Shown: positions 44,499 through 52,295 of the stretch, in pieces
How the letters are laid out: each line of letters begins with the position of its first letter
How positions within the stretch are numbered: the stretch's first letter is position 1
DNA from: Streptosporangium brasiliense
GTDB lineage: Bacteria; Actinomycetota; Actinomycetes; Streptosporangiales; Streptosporangiaceae
Assembly: GCF_030811595.1 (NCBI RefSeq)
Contig: NZ_JAUSRB010000002.1
Span: 5,084,001 to 5,148,000 of the forward strand
DNA: 64,000 nt
Direction: 5' to 3'
Translations under genes and position numbers: made by a program
Notes under the pieces: model-generated
Database searches by the model: none
The model's input: only the letters and a program-made list of their open reading frames with translations
What the model was told of the DNA's origin: nothing

Positions 44499-45746
44499 AT
44501 GAGATCCCTCCTGCGCCGTATCGGCACCGACAGCCGTTACCTGATCGCCGGCTTCCCGCTCGCCGTCGTCTTCTTCGTCCTGATGGTGGTCGGTTTCGCC
44601 GCCGGGGTCGGCACGGCGATCGTATGGGTGGGCCTGCCGATCCTGGCGACCACGCTGCTGATGGCCCGGGGGCTGGCCGATGTGGAACGGCGGATGCTGC
44701 CCGAGGTGCTCGGCCGCACGCTGCCCCGGCCCCGCTACCGGCCGGCGCCGGAGACCGCCGGCTGGGTGCGCCGCATGGTGAACCCCCTGACCAGCGGTCA
44801 GTCGTGGCTCGACCTGCTCTACGGGATCGTGGCCTTCCCGATCTCCATCCTGACGTTCGTCTTCACGGTGACCTGGTGGGCCGGGACGATCCTGGGCCTG
44901 ACCAGCCCGATCTACGGGTGGATCACCGCGGCGATCCCCGGCAACCACGGCCTGGCCTACCTGCTCGGTTTCGACGACAAGGTCTGGATCGACGTCCTCG
45001 TCAACACCTGCATCGGCGTGCTGTTCGCGCTCACCCTGCCGCTGGTCGTGCGCGCCGGGGCGCTGATCCGGGCCGGGCTCGGCCGGGCCATGCTGACCGG
45101 CGTCGCCGAGCTGCACGAGCGCATCGACGACCTGGCCGAGGGCCGGGCCGCCGCGGTGTCGGCCGAGGCCAACGCGCTGCGGCGGCTGGAGCGCGACATC
45201 CACGACGGGCCGCAGCAGCGCCTGGTCTCCCTGGCGATGGACCTGTCGCGGGCCCAGCGCCAGCTCAAGCGCGACCCGCAGATGGTCGAGGAGATGCTCA
45301 GCCAGGCCATCACCTCGACCCGCGACACCCTGGACGAGCTGCGCGCGCTCTCGCGTGGCATCGCGCCGCCGATCCTGACCGACCGCGGCCTGGCCCCGGC
45401 GCTCGCCGCGCTGGCCAGCCGCTGCACGGTCCCCGTCGAGCTGGACGTGCAGATCACCGGCCGCTTCGCGGCGGCGGTGGAGAACACCGTCTACTTCGTG
45501 GTCGCCGAGAGCCTGACCAACGTCGCCAAGCACAGCCACGCCACCGTCTGCACGGTGTCGCTGAGCAGGACCGGCGGCGTCCTCATGCTGACGATCGGGG
45601 ATGATGGGGTCGGCGGCGCACACGTCGCCAAGGGACATGGCCTGTCCGGCCTCGCCGACCGCCTGAAGGCGGTCGACGGGGAGATCGCGGTGGACTCACC
45701 GGTGGGCGGGCCGACGGTGATCGTGGCGGAGGTGCCGTGCGGGTAG
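44499..45746 (+). CDS. Sensor histidine kinase (HisKA_3, DesK/NarX type)
   Basis: 415 residues. Several N-terminal membrane segments (about 17-60, 108-135, 165-190) form the sensor. HisKA_3 box with phospho-acceptor His235 in RDIHDGPQQRLVSLAMDL, then a HATPase_c domain (TNVAKHSHA, GDDGVGGAHVAKGHGLSGLADRL). Overlaps its response regulator by 10 bases. The signal is unknown; kinases with this layout often sense membrane state or envelope stress. Confidence 0.93.
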   Translation: MRSLLRRIGTDSRYLIAGFPLAVVFFVLMVVGFAAGVGTAIVWVGLPILATTLLMARGLADVERRMLPEVLGRTLPRPRYRPAPETAGWVRRMVNPLTSGQSWLDLLYGIVAFPISILTFVFTVTWWAGTILGLTSPIYGWITAAIPGNHGLAYLLGFDDKVWIDVLVNTCIGVLFALTLPLVVRAGALIRAGLGRAMLTGVAELHERIDDLAEGRAAAVSAEANALRRLERDIHDGPQQRLVSLAMDLSRAQRQLKRDPQMVEEMLSQAITSTRDTLDELRALSRGIAPPILTDRGLAPALAALASRCTVPVELDVQITGRFAAAVENTVYFVVAESLTNVAKHSHATVCTVSLSRTGGVLMLTIGDDGVGGAHVAKGHGLSGLADRLKAVDGEIAVDSPVGGPTVIVAEVPCG

Positions 45747-46384
45747 TCGTGGCCGACGACGCAGTGTTGATCAGAGAGGGCCTGATCCGGCTGCTCGAGG
45801 AGTTCGGCTGCGAGGTGGTCGCGGCGGTGGGGGACGGCGACAGCCTGGTGGAGGCCGTCGCCGAGCATCGGCCCGACGTCTCGGTGGTCGACGTCCGGAT
45901 GCCGCCCAGCTTCACCGACGAGGGGCTGCGGGCGGCGGTCGAGGCGCGCCGACGGGTGCCGGGCGCGCCGGTGCTGATCCTGTCGCAGTATGTGGAGGTC
46001 TCCTATGCCGACGACCTGCTCGCCGACGCCAGGGGCGCGGTGGGCTACCTGCTCAAGGACCGGGTCGTGGACGTCGACGACTTCATGGGGGGCCTGCGCA
46101 CCGTCGCGGCCGGCGGGACGGTCTTCGACCCGCAGGTGGTGGCCCAGCTGATGGTACGGCGCCGCCGCGACGATCCGCTGGCCCTGCTCACCCCGCGGGA
46201 GCGGGAGGTGCTCGGCCTGATGGCGGAGGGCAGGTCCAACCCGGCCATCGGCCGCCAGCTCGTGGTCAGCGACGGCGCCGTGGAGAAGCACATCCGGAGC
46301 ATCTTCGCCAAGCTCGGCCTGTACGCCGAGGACGGCGACCAGCACCGCCGCGTCCTGGCCGTCCTCGCCTACCTGCGCTCCTGA
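45737..46384 (+). CDS. LuxR/NarL-type response regulator
   Basis: 215 residues. Receiver domain with acidic pair Asp7/Asp8 and phospho-acceptor Asp52 in VVDVRMPP; C-terminal LuxR helix-turn-helix (LTPREREVLGLMAEGRSNPAIGRQL, AVEKHIRSIFAKLGL). Starts at GTG overlapping the kinase stop, so the two are translated together. Likely binds the dyad at 44418 and regulates itself and the divergent acyltransferase. Confidence 0.93.
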   Translation: MRVVVADDAVLIREGLIRLLEEFGCEVVAAVGDGDSLVEAVAEHRPDVSVVDVRMPPSFTDEGLRAAVEARRRVPGAPVLILSQYVEVSYADDLLADARGAVGYLLKDRVVDVDDFMGGLRTVAAGGTVFDPQVVAQLMVRRRRDDPLALLTPREREVLGLMAEGRSNPAIGRQLVVSDGAVEKHIRSIFAKLGLYAEDGDQHRRVLAVLAYLRS

Positions 46385-46394
46385 GGCCCGTACG

Positions 46395-46500
46395 GCGGGG
46401 CCGGCGGACGGCGGGGCCTGGACGGGGCCGAGACGGCGGGGTCGGGCGGACGGCGGAGCCTGGACGGCGGGGCGGGGCCGAGACGGCGGGACGGGGGCGG
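46395..46500. repeat. Degenerate GC-rich direct repeats
   Basis: Two ~45-base units share CGGACGGCGG, GCCTGGACGG and GGCCGAGACGGCGGG in the same order, in the gap between the response regulator and the MFS gene. Slippage-type repeat; no coding support. Confidence 0.5.
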
Positions 46501-46552
46501 GCAGGTGCCGCGCGGACGGCGCGGGGCGCGGAGGCGGCGCGTGCCAGGCCCG

Positions 46553-46635
46553 CGAGGTCACGGTCCCCGAGGTCACGGTCCCCGAGGTCACGGTCCCCGA
46601 GGTCACGGTCTGCGAGGTCCGGTCCGCGAGGTCAT
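46553..46635. repeat. 15-bp tandem repeat (CGAGGTCACGGTCCC)
   Basis: Three exact copies (46553-46597), one copy ending CTG instead of CCC, and two more degenerate units. The last unit reaches the stop codon of the MFS gene (46632). Such arrays expand by slippage; a regulatory role is unproven. Confidence 0.8.
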
Positions 46636-47885
46636 GACCTGCGGGCGGCTGTGTCGGAGCGGCGGGCCAGGAGCAGCAGGGCGCCGGCGCCGGCGGTCAG
46701 GGCGAGTGAGACGACGGTCACGTCGGACCACCCCCCGACCTGCCACCGGTGCGCCGCCATCGCGCCGAACACGGAGCTGCCCAGGTAGTAGGCCAGCAGA
46801 TACAGCCCGGACGCCTGCCCGACGCCGACGTCGACCCGGTGGGCCCGGTCCGACACCCAGCCGCTGACCAGCGAGTGCGTGCCCAGGAACGCGAAGGTGA
46901 GCACGCCGAGGCCGGTGACGATCAGCGGCAGCTGGGGCGCGGCGGCCAGCAGCACCCCGGCGAGCAGGAGCGCGACGCCGATCAGCGCGCCGGAGCCGCG
47001 CCCGACCCGGGCGGCGGCGCGCCCGGCGACGAGCGGCGCGAAGACGCCCACCGGGTAGGCCAGGAACACCAGGGCGGCCGCGCCGCCCAGCAGGTAGGGG
47101 GCGGCCTCCAGGCGGAAGGCCATGGCGTTGTACAGGCCGACGAACGCTCCCATGGTGGCCGCCCCAACCAGGCAGAGCGCGACGAGGGCCGGATCCCGCA
47201 GGGTCAGCCGGGTGTTGCGCAGGATGCTGCCCGGCCGGGGGCTGGAGCGTGCGAACCGCCGGGACGGCGGCACCAGGATCCACAGGCCGGCCGCGCAGAC
47301 CAGGGTGAGGCCGCCGGTGACCAGGGCGGCGCCCGGCCAGCCCCACAGCGCGTCGAGCGGCCCCGGGAGCAGCCGCCCGGCCGCCCCGCCCAGCGCCGTG
47401 CCCGTGATGTAGGCGGCGTTGGCGCGCAGGTGCGCCGAGGGGTGCACCTCCTCGCGCAGGTAGGCCAGGGCCACCGCCGGCAGGCCGGCCAGCGCGACGC
47501 CCTCGAGGCCCCTGACGGCCAGCAGGCTGTGCCAGGTGGGCGCGGCGGCGGAGGCGATCCCCAGCACCGCCGTACCGGCCAGGGAGATCCGCATGATCGC
47601 CACGCGCCCGACCGCGTCCGAGATCGGCCCCACGAACACCAGCGCGACCGCCATGGTGACCGTGGACAGCGACAGCACCGCCGTCGACGCGGCCGCCGAC
47701 ACCTGGAAGTGCCTGGCGACGCCGGGCAGCAGCGGCTGGACGTAGTACAGCGCCATGAAGTTCGCGAGCCCGCCGAGTCCCAGCCCGTAGACGATCCGCC
47801 GGTAGGCGGGTTCACCGGGCCGGTGCCCGGCGTGGGGCCGGGCGGTTCCGGGGAGGGGGGCCGGGTGAGGAAGGGTCGAGGTCAT
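46632..47885 (-). CDS. MFS transporter (drug/metabolite efflux type)
   Basis: 417 residues with 12 predicted membrane segments. The loop 2/3 motif is seen as FVGPISDAVGRVAIMRIS, variant of motif A, and the N-terminus is MTSTLPHP (ATG at 47885). It is close to YnfM-like exporters (LPGVARHFQVSAAAS). Divergent from a LysR regulator with an operator-like dyad between, so it is probably induced by that regulator's ligand and exports it or a related compound. Confidence 0.9.
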   Translation of the reverse strand: MTSTLPHPAPLPGTARPHAGHRPGEPAYRRIVYGLGLGGLANFMALYYVQPLLPGVARHFQVSAAASTAVLSLSTVTMAVALVFVGPISDAVGRVAIMRISLAGTAVLGIASAAAPTWHSLLAVRGLEGVALAGLPAVALAYLREEVHPSAHLRANAAYITGTALGGAAGRLLPGPLDALWGWPGAALVTGGLTLVCAAGLWILVPPSRRFARSSPRPGSILRNTRLTLRDPALVALCLVGAATMGAFVGLYNAMAFRLEAAPYLLGGAAALVFLAYPVGVFAPLVAGRAAARVGRGSGALIGVALLLAGVLLAAAPQLPLIVTGLGVLTFAFLGTHSLVSGWVSDRAHRVDVGVGQASGLYLLAYYLGSSVFGAMAAHRWQVGGWSDVTVVSLALTAGAGALLLLARRSDTAARRS

Positions 47886-47939
47886 CACCCGATGGTGCTC
47901 CACCGGCTGTGATGCTCAAAATGCAGTAATTGACACTAT

Positions 47940-47958
47940 TGATGCACAGAACGCATCA
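47940..47958. promoter_or_regulatory. LysR operator dyad
   Basis: TGATGCACAGAACGCATCA has perfect 6-bp arms (TGATGC/GCATCA) with a 7-base centre, in the 80-bp gap between the divergent MFS and LysR genes. A further TGATGC half-site lies at 47910, 30 bases away, matching the usual two-site LysR arrangement. Confidence 0.6.
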
Positions 47959-47965
47959 TCGCCGG

Positions 47966-48859
47966 ATGGACCTGCAGACGCTGCGCTGGTTCCTCTCGCT
48001 GTGCGAGACGGAGAACATGCGGGACACGGCCGCGATCGAAGGAGTCAACCAGTCGACGCTGTCGCGCTCGCTCGCGCGGCTGGAGGCCGACCTCGGCGTG
48101 GAGCTGTTCCACCGGCACGGGCGCAGGCTCGCCGTCAACCGGTTCGGCGCCCTGTTCCGCGACCACGCGGGCCGGGCCGTCGGCGACCTGGAGGCGGCAC
48201 GCCGCCGCATCGACGCCCTGGCCAACCCCGACACCGGGCTGATCCGGCTGGGGTTCCTGCACTCCGTGGGACGCTGGCTCGTCCCGGAGGTGCTGCGCGA
48301 CTACCGCAACGTCACCCCGGGCATCAGGTTCGAGCTGCACCAGGGTTTCGCCCGGGAGCTGTTCACCTGGCTGCACCACGGGGACATCGACGCCGCCCTG
48401 GTCACCCCGCCGCCGGAGGGGACCGACGCGCGCTGGCACCGGCTGCGCGAGCAGCAGCTGTGCATCGCGCTGGCCGCCGACCACCGGCTCGCCGGCACGC
48501 CCGGGCTCGCGCTCGGGGACGTGCGGGACGAGCCGTTCATCGCCTTCGCCCGCACCACGGACCTGCGCCGGGTCATCGACGGGCTCTGCCGCGAGGCCGG
48601 GTTCGAACCCGTCATCGCCTTCGAGAGCGAGGAGATCGCCACCGTGCGGGGGCTGATCGGCGCCGGCCTCGGGGTGGGCATCCTGCCCCGCCCGGCCGTG
48701 CTGGAGCACGACGATCCCGTCTACCGTCCGCTCGGCCCGGCCCAGCAGCGGCCGATCGGCCTGGCCTGGCATCCGAGGGCGGTCCCCACGGCGGCGACCG
48801 CGCGCTTCGTCGAGCACCTGAGCGGGGACGGGCGCGTGCGGGCCGACCCCCCGGTGTGA
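47966..48859 (+). CDS. LysR family regulator
   Basis: 297 residues: N-terminal HTH (MDLQTLRWFLSLCETENMRDTAAI, then NQSTLSRSLARLEADLGVELF) and LysR substrate domain from about residue 85 (LIRLGFLHSVGRWLVPEVLRDY). The protein resembles YnfL/CynR-type regulators that control an adjacent MFS exporter. ATG 47966 used because it places the HTH at the usual position; the frame stays open upstream. A strong hairpin spans its stop. Confidence 0.9.
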   Translation: MDLQTLRWFLSLCETENMRDTAAIEGVNQSTLSRSLARLEADLGVELFHRHGRRLAVNRFGALFRDHAGRAVGDLEAARRRIDALANPDTGLIRLGFLHSVGRWLVPEVLRDYRNVTPGIRFELHQGFARELFTWLHHGDIDAALVTPPPEGTDARWHRLREQQLCIALAADHRLAGTPGLALGDVRDEPFIAFARTTDLRRVIDGLCREAGFEPVIAFESEEIATVRGLIGAGLGVGILPRPAVLEHDDPVYRPLGPAQQRPIGLAWHPRAVPTAATARFVEHLSGDGRVRADPPV

Positions 48860-48879
48860 GCCCCGGGGGGTCGGCCCGC
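48838..48879 (+). terminator. 17-bp hairpin spanning the LysR stop
   Basis: GCGGGCCGACCCCCCGG (48838-48854) pairs perfectly with 48863-48879 around an 8-base loop that contains the TGA stop codon. Very stable; terminates the LysR transcript. Short direct CTCCCGGGACTCA repeats follow at about 48926-48952. Confidence 0.7.
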
Positions 48880-49026
48880 ACGGGACTCACACCGGGGACT
48901 CGCGCCGGGGACTTGATCCCGGCTTTCACTCCCGGGACTCACTCCCGGGACTCACGCTGGGGCGGCCCGCCCCCTCCACAGCCCGCCGGACCGTGGGAGG
49001 GCGGCGCCGTTCACGCCGGGGGCCGC

Positions 49027-49818
49027 TCAGTTCGACGGCTGCAGATATCCGTTGGCGACCAGCCACTCCACCGACACTTCCGCGGAGGTCTGGGGCGCCT
49101 CGGGAATGTGCTTGCTGACCAGGTGGTACTGCCGTCCCTCGCCTTCCTGCTGGAACGCCGCGGCGGCCGGACCGCCGTCCACTTTGAACTCCTTCACCAC
49201 CTTGTAGGTGTGGTAGCTGCATATGTATTTCGGAGCCGCCGGGAAGGTGTTGAGATTGTTCGGGGGCAGGGCACGCCCGACGTAGGAGGCGCCGAGCGGG
49301 GAGACGAAGGAGCCCTTCTCGCCGCCGAAGCGGTCGAGGGCCGTGCCCACCGGCAGCGTCACGGTCCTGATCAGCGGCCTGCCGTTGGAGTAGCCGCCGG
49401 AGTGGGCGAAGCCGTAGTCCGGCGGATAGCGCCACCCGCCGGCGGCCTCGTCCCAGTAGCGGTCGACGAACTCCTGCGGGGAGGTCCCGTTCAGCGGCCT
49501 GTAGTCACGCAGGATCCTGCCGAGCGGCCCGTCCTTCGGCAGGTACTTCGGACCCAGGATCGGGTCGTCGTCCAGGTAGGGCGGCCCGCAGACCTGCCTG
49601 CCGGGCTTGTCGTCCCCGGTGGGGGCCGTCCGCCCGGTGGCCGCCGCCGGGGTGGCGGGGGGCGCCGCTCCGCCGGCCGCAGGGGCGGCGGCGGCCGGCG
49701 GCTCGGGCGGACCGGAGGCCGCGAACGCGCCGGTGCCGGCCTGGGCCGCGACGCCGGTGAAGGCAGCGGTGACGATGCCGACGGCGGCCAGTGGTGCGCG
49801 TCGTCGAAAATGCCGCAC
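49027..49818 (-). CDS. Secreted TNT-domain NADase
   Basis: 263 residues starting at GTG 49818 with AGGAGG 4 bases upstream. Signal peptide (about 1-34, FAASG), a Pro/Ala-rich linker, a conserved entry (LGPKYLPKDGPLGRILRDYRP and FVDRYWDEAAGGWRYPPDYGF), then the TNT fold: TLPVGTALDRFGGEKGSFVSPLG, ALPPNNLNTF, YHTYKVVKEF, and a C-terminal VEWLVANGYL. In the tuberculosis necrotizing toxin this domain hydrolyses NAD to nicotinamide and ADP-ribose. Two Cys may pair. No immunity gene is adjacent; export should protect the host. Divergent from the LacI/ADP-ribosylglycohydrolase operon. Confidence 0.85.
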   Translation of the reverse strand: MRHFRRRAPLAAVGIVTAAFTGVAAQAGTGAFAASGPPEPPAAAAPAAGGAAPPATPAAATGRTAPTGDDKPGRQVCGPPYLDDDPILGPKYLPKDGPLGRILRDYRPLNGTSPQEFVDRYWDEAAGGWRYPPDYGFAHSGGYSNGRPLIRTVTLPVGTALDRFGGEKGSFVSPLGASYVGRALPPNNLNTFPAAPKYICSYHTYKVVKEFKVDGGPAAAAFQQEGEGRQYHLVSKHIPEAPQTSAEVSVEWLVANGYLQPSN

Positions 49819-50269
49819 GGATCCTCCTGATGAACTCACGCGGAGCTGGATCGGATGTCTGGGGTCGAGCTGCGGACCGGCGTGGGCGGGCCCGGAGGCG
49901 GATGCCTCCTCTCCGCCCGGGGCGTTCTCGTACGGATCCGGTCGGTCCAGGGCGGAAAGCGGGAGAAGCGCCGCCCGCCCGGAAACGGAATTGCCGATCC
50001 AGGCGTACCCGGCCTTCTTTTCCGTGCCACCGGGAAAGAGTTAATCGAATGACAAAAACGGAACGACAAAAGGCGTGGAAGTGCGCATCGTTAATTGCGT
50101 TCAGAAATGCGGTCGACCGACATTCATTGTCGATATAGGGCATTTATCCGACGATTGAGCCCATCGGTCCGGCGGGCGACGCGCCCGCCCGTCGGGGCGG
50201 CTTCCGGGCGCGGCCCGATCGGGGCGCCCCGCCGCCGGCCCCTTTAACGTGCTGTTACTCGATCGTGAC

Positions 50270-50299
50270 TTGACGTTGCCAGTTACGGGCGAGTTACAT
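50270..50299 (+). promoter_or_regulatory. Promoter of the LacI/ADP-ribosylglycohydrolase operon
   Basis: TTGACG at 50270-50275 and TTACAT at 50294-50299, spacing 18. The predicted start of transcription falls near 50306, directly before the first operator. Confidence 0.6.
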
Positions 50300-50311
50300 G
50301 TCCCTAACCCC

Positions 50312-50323
50312 GTAAACGTTTTC
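50312..50323. promoter_or_regulatory. LacI operator 1 (GTAAACGTTTTC)
   Basis: One mismatch from the perfect site at 50344 and 32 bases from it, about three helical turns. Located at the predicted transcription start, so binding would block the promoter. Confidence 0.75.
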
Positions 50324-50343
50324 AGTAAATCACCAAGATCGCG

Positions 50344-50355
50344 GTAAACGTTTAC
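50344..50355. promoter_or_regulatory. LacI operator 2 (GTAAACGTTTAC)
   Basis: Perfect 12-bp palindrome with the central CG typical of LacI-family sites, 17 bases upstream of the LacI start at 50373. With operator 1 it can support cooperative repression and autoregulation. Confidence 0.8.
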
Positions 50356-50372
50356 AGAAAGGTGTGGTCTCT

Positions 50373-51386
50373 GTGAGCGACGGGCCGACGATCACCACGA
50401 TCGCGGAGCGGGCGGGTGTCTCGATCGCCTCGGTCTCCCGCGTGCTCAACGGGCTGCCGACCCGCGAGGACACCGTGCGCCGGGTGCTCAGCGCCGCCGA
50501 CGAGCTGGGATACGTCCCCAACTCGGTGGCCCGGTCGCTGAAGTCGCGCCGGACCAACCAGGTGGCCTTCGCGATGGCCGACATCGGCAACCCGGTCTAC
50601 CTGACGATGATCCGCGAGATCCAGCCGGTGCTGAAGGCGGCGGGATACCGCCTCGTGCTGCACTCCACGGACGCGGACGTGGCCGAGGAGATCGACGTGC
50701 TCCGCAGCCTCGGAGAGCGCTACGTGGACGGGCTCATCATGATCCCGCTGCGGGTGAGCGAGGCGCACCTGAAGGCCGTCGAGGCCGCCCGGGCCCCCGT
50801 CGTCATCATCGGCTCGGTGCCCGACAGCACGCGGGTGGACAACGTCCGCACCGACTCGCGCACCGGCGTACGGCTGGCGCTGGACCACCTCCACTCCCTG
50901 GGACGCCGCCGCATCGGGTTCGTCAACGGCCCCCTGGACACCGTCCCCGGCTCGGCCCGCTCCACGGCCTACGCCGAGGGCCTCGCCGACCTCGGCCTGC
51001 CCTACGACGAGAACCTGGTGGAGATCGGGGACTTCTCCCGCTCCGAGGGGGCGCGGGCCGTGAGCCGGCTGCTGTCCAGGGTCCCCGACCTGGACGCGAT
51101 CATGTGCGCCAACGACCTGATCGCCCTCGGCGCCCTGGACGTCCTGCGCCGGGCGGGCAGGCGGGTGCCGCAGGACGTGGCGGTGGTCGGCATGGACGAC
51201 ATCGACCAGGCCGCCGTCGCCTGGCCCGCCCTGACCAGCATCTCCCTCGGCTCGGCCGAGCGCGGCCGGATGGCGGCGGAGCTGCTCCTGGACCGGCTGG
51301 GCGACGGCGACCGGGACCCCAAGGTGATCACCGTTCCGCCCCGCCTGGTGGTCAGAGCATCGACCGTGGGAGAGGAGACGCCGTGA
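50373..51386 (+). CDS. LacI family regulator of the ADP-ribosylglycohydrolase operon
   Basis: 337 residues. N-terminal LacI helix-turn-helix and hinge (TITTIAERAGVSIASVSRVLNGLP, then YVPNSVARSLKS) and sugar-binding domain (VAFAMADIGNPVYLTMIREI, VVIIGSVPD, IMCANDLIALGALDVLRRAG, VGMDDIDQAAV). GTG 50373 chosen with AAAGG about 10 bases upstream; GTG 50364 is in frame but too close to it. First gene of a tightly coupled operon (GTGA overlap with the next gene), so it probably represses it and is released by the transported sugar or ribosyl compound. Confidence 0.93.
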   Translation: MSDGPTITTIAERAGVSIASVSRVLNGLPTREDTVRRVLSAADELGYVPNSVARSLKSRRTNQVAFAMADIGNPVYLTMIREIQPVLKAAGYRLVLHSTDADVAEEIDVLRSLGERYVDGLIMIPLRVSEAHLKAVEAARAPVVIIGSVPDSTRVDNVRTDSRTGVRLALDHLHSLGRRRIGFVNGPLDTVPGSARSTAYAEGLADLGLPYDENLVEIGDFSRSEGARAVSRLLSRVPDLDAIMCANDLIALGALDVLRRAGRRVPQDVAVVGMDDIDQAAVAWPALTSISLGSAERGRMAAELLLDRLGDGDRDPKVITVPPRLVVRASTVGEETP

Positions 51387-52294
51387 CCCTCACCGCCGAC
51401 CGGCCGGCCAGGACGGTGACGCCGAACCGGCCCCGCAGGGGCGGGCGGCAGGGGCGCGAGACGCTGCTGCTGATGCTGCCCGCCCTGGTGCCCGTGCTGG
51501 TCTTCAGCGTGGGGCCGCTGCTGTACGGGATCTTCCTGGCGTTCACCGACGCGCGCTCCGGGCGCAACGCGGTCACCTCGTTCGTCGGGCTGTCGAACTT
51601 CGGCGACCTGCTGGCCGACGGGGACTTCTGGGCCTCCTTCCGGATCGGGATGATCTGGGCCGTCTCGGTGACCGTGCTGCAGTTCCTGGCCTCGCTGGGG
51701 CTGGCGCTGCTGCTCAACCAGGATCTGCGCTTCCGGGGGTTCGCCCGGGTGCTGGCGGTGGTGCCCTGGGCGATGCCACCGGTGGTCATCGGACTGATGT
51801 GGCGGCTGGTCTACCACCCGGACGCCGGGATCCTCAACGGCATGCTGGGCACCGAGATCGACTGGCTCAACGACTTCTCCGTCGCGCTGCCCGCGGTGAT
51901 CGTCGTCGGGATCTGGACCGGAATGCCGCAGACCACGGTGGTGCTGCTGGCCGGCCTGCAGAGCGTCCCCAAGGAGCTCTACGAGGCGGTCGAGGTGGAC
52001 GGCGCGGGCGTCTGGCGCAAGTTCTGGAACATCACCCTGCCCCAGCTCCGCCCGGTCATCGTGGCCATCACCTCGCTGGACTTCGTCTGGAACATCAACC
52101 AGTTCGGGCTGGTCTACGTCCTGACCCAGGGCGGCCCCGGCGGGCAGACGCGCCTGCCCATGCTCTTCGCCTACGAGGAGGCCTTCCGCTACGGCTTCTT
52201 CGGCTACGCGGCCACCCTGGGCGTGGCGATCGTGATCGTCGTGCTGGCCGTGCTCGGCGTCTATCTCTGGCGGCAGATGCGGGAGGCGAGCTGA
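51383..52294 (+). CDS. ABC sugar permease, MalF type
   Basis: 303 residues, six predicted membrane segments after a basic N-terminus (PNRPRRGGRQ). EAA loop EAVEVDGAGVWRKFWNITLPQLRP, the site for ATPase docking in carbohydrate uptake (CUT1) importers. Starts GTG 51383 overlapping the LacI stop; ribosome site GAGGAG. Works with the MalG-type permease directly downstream. Confidence 0.92.
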   Translation: MTLTADRPARTVTPNRPRRGGRQGRETLLLMLPALVPVLVFSVGPLLYGIFLAFTDARSGRNAVTSFVGLSNFGDLLADGDFWASFRIGMIWAVSVTVLQFLASLGLALLLNQDLRFRGFARVLAVVPWAMPPVVIGLMWRLVYHPDAGILNGMLGTEIDWLNDFSVALPAVIVVGIWTGMPQTTVVLLAGLQSVPKELYEAVEVDGAGVWRKFWNITLPQLRPVIVAITSLDFVWNINQFGLVYVLTQGGPGGQTRLPMLFAYEEAFRYGFFGYAATLGVAIVIVVLAVLGVYLWRQMREAS

Positions 52295-52295
52295 C

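Larger units (their letters stand above)
49819..50372. other. 554-bp gap between TNT NADase and LacI operon
   Basis: AT-richer than the surroundings. I see the promoter and two operators of the LacI operon on the right (50270-50355) and a probable TNT promoter on the left, but no gene that coding statistics support; short ORFs across 49836-50138 appear in both strands and are poor. Confidence 0.6.

Noticed and set aside
46553-46635. Possible CRISPR array
   Set aside because: Units are 15 bases without spacers, so it is a tandem repeat; there are no cas genes.
49836-50138. Short ORFs in the TNT-LacI gap
   Set aside because: They occur on both strands in all frames with no ribosome site or coding bias.
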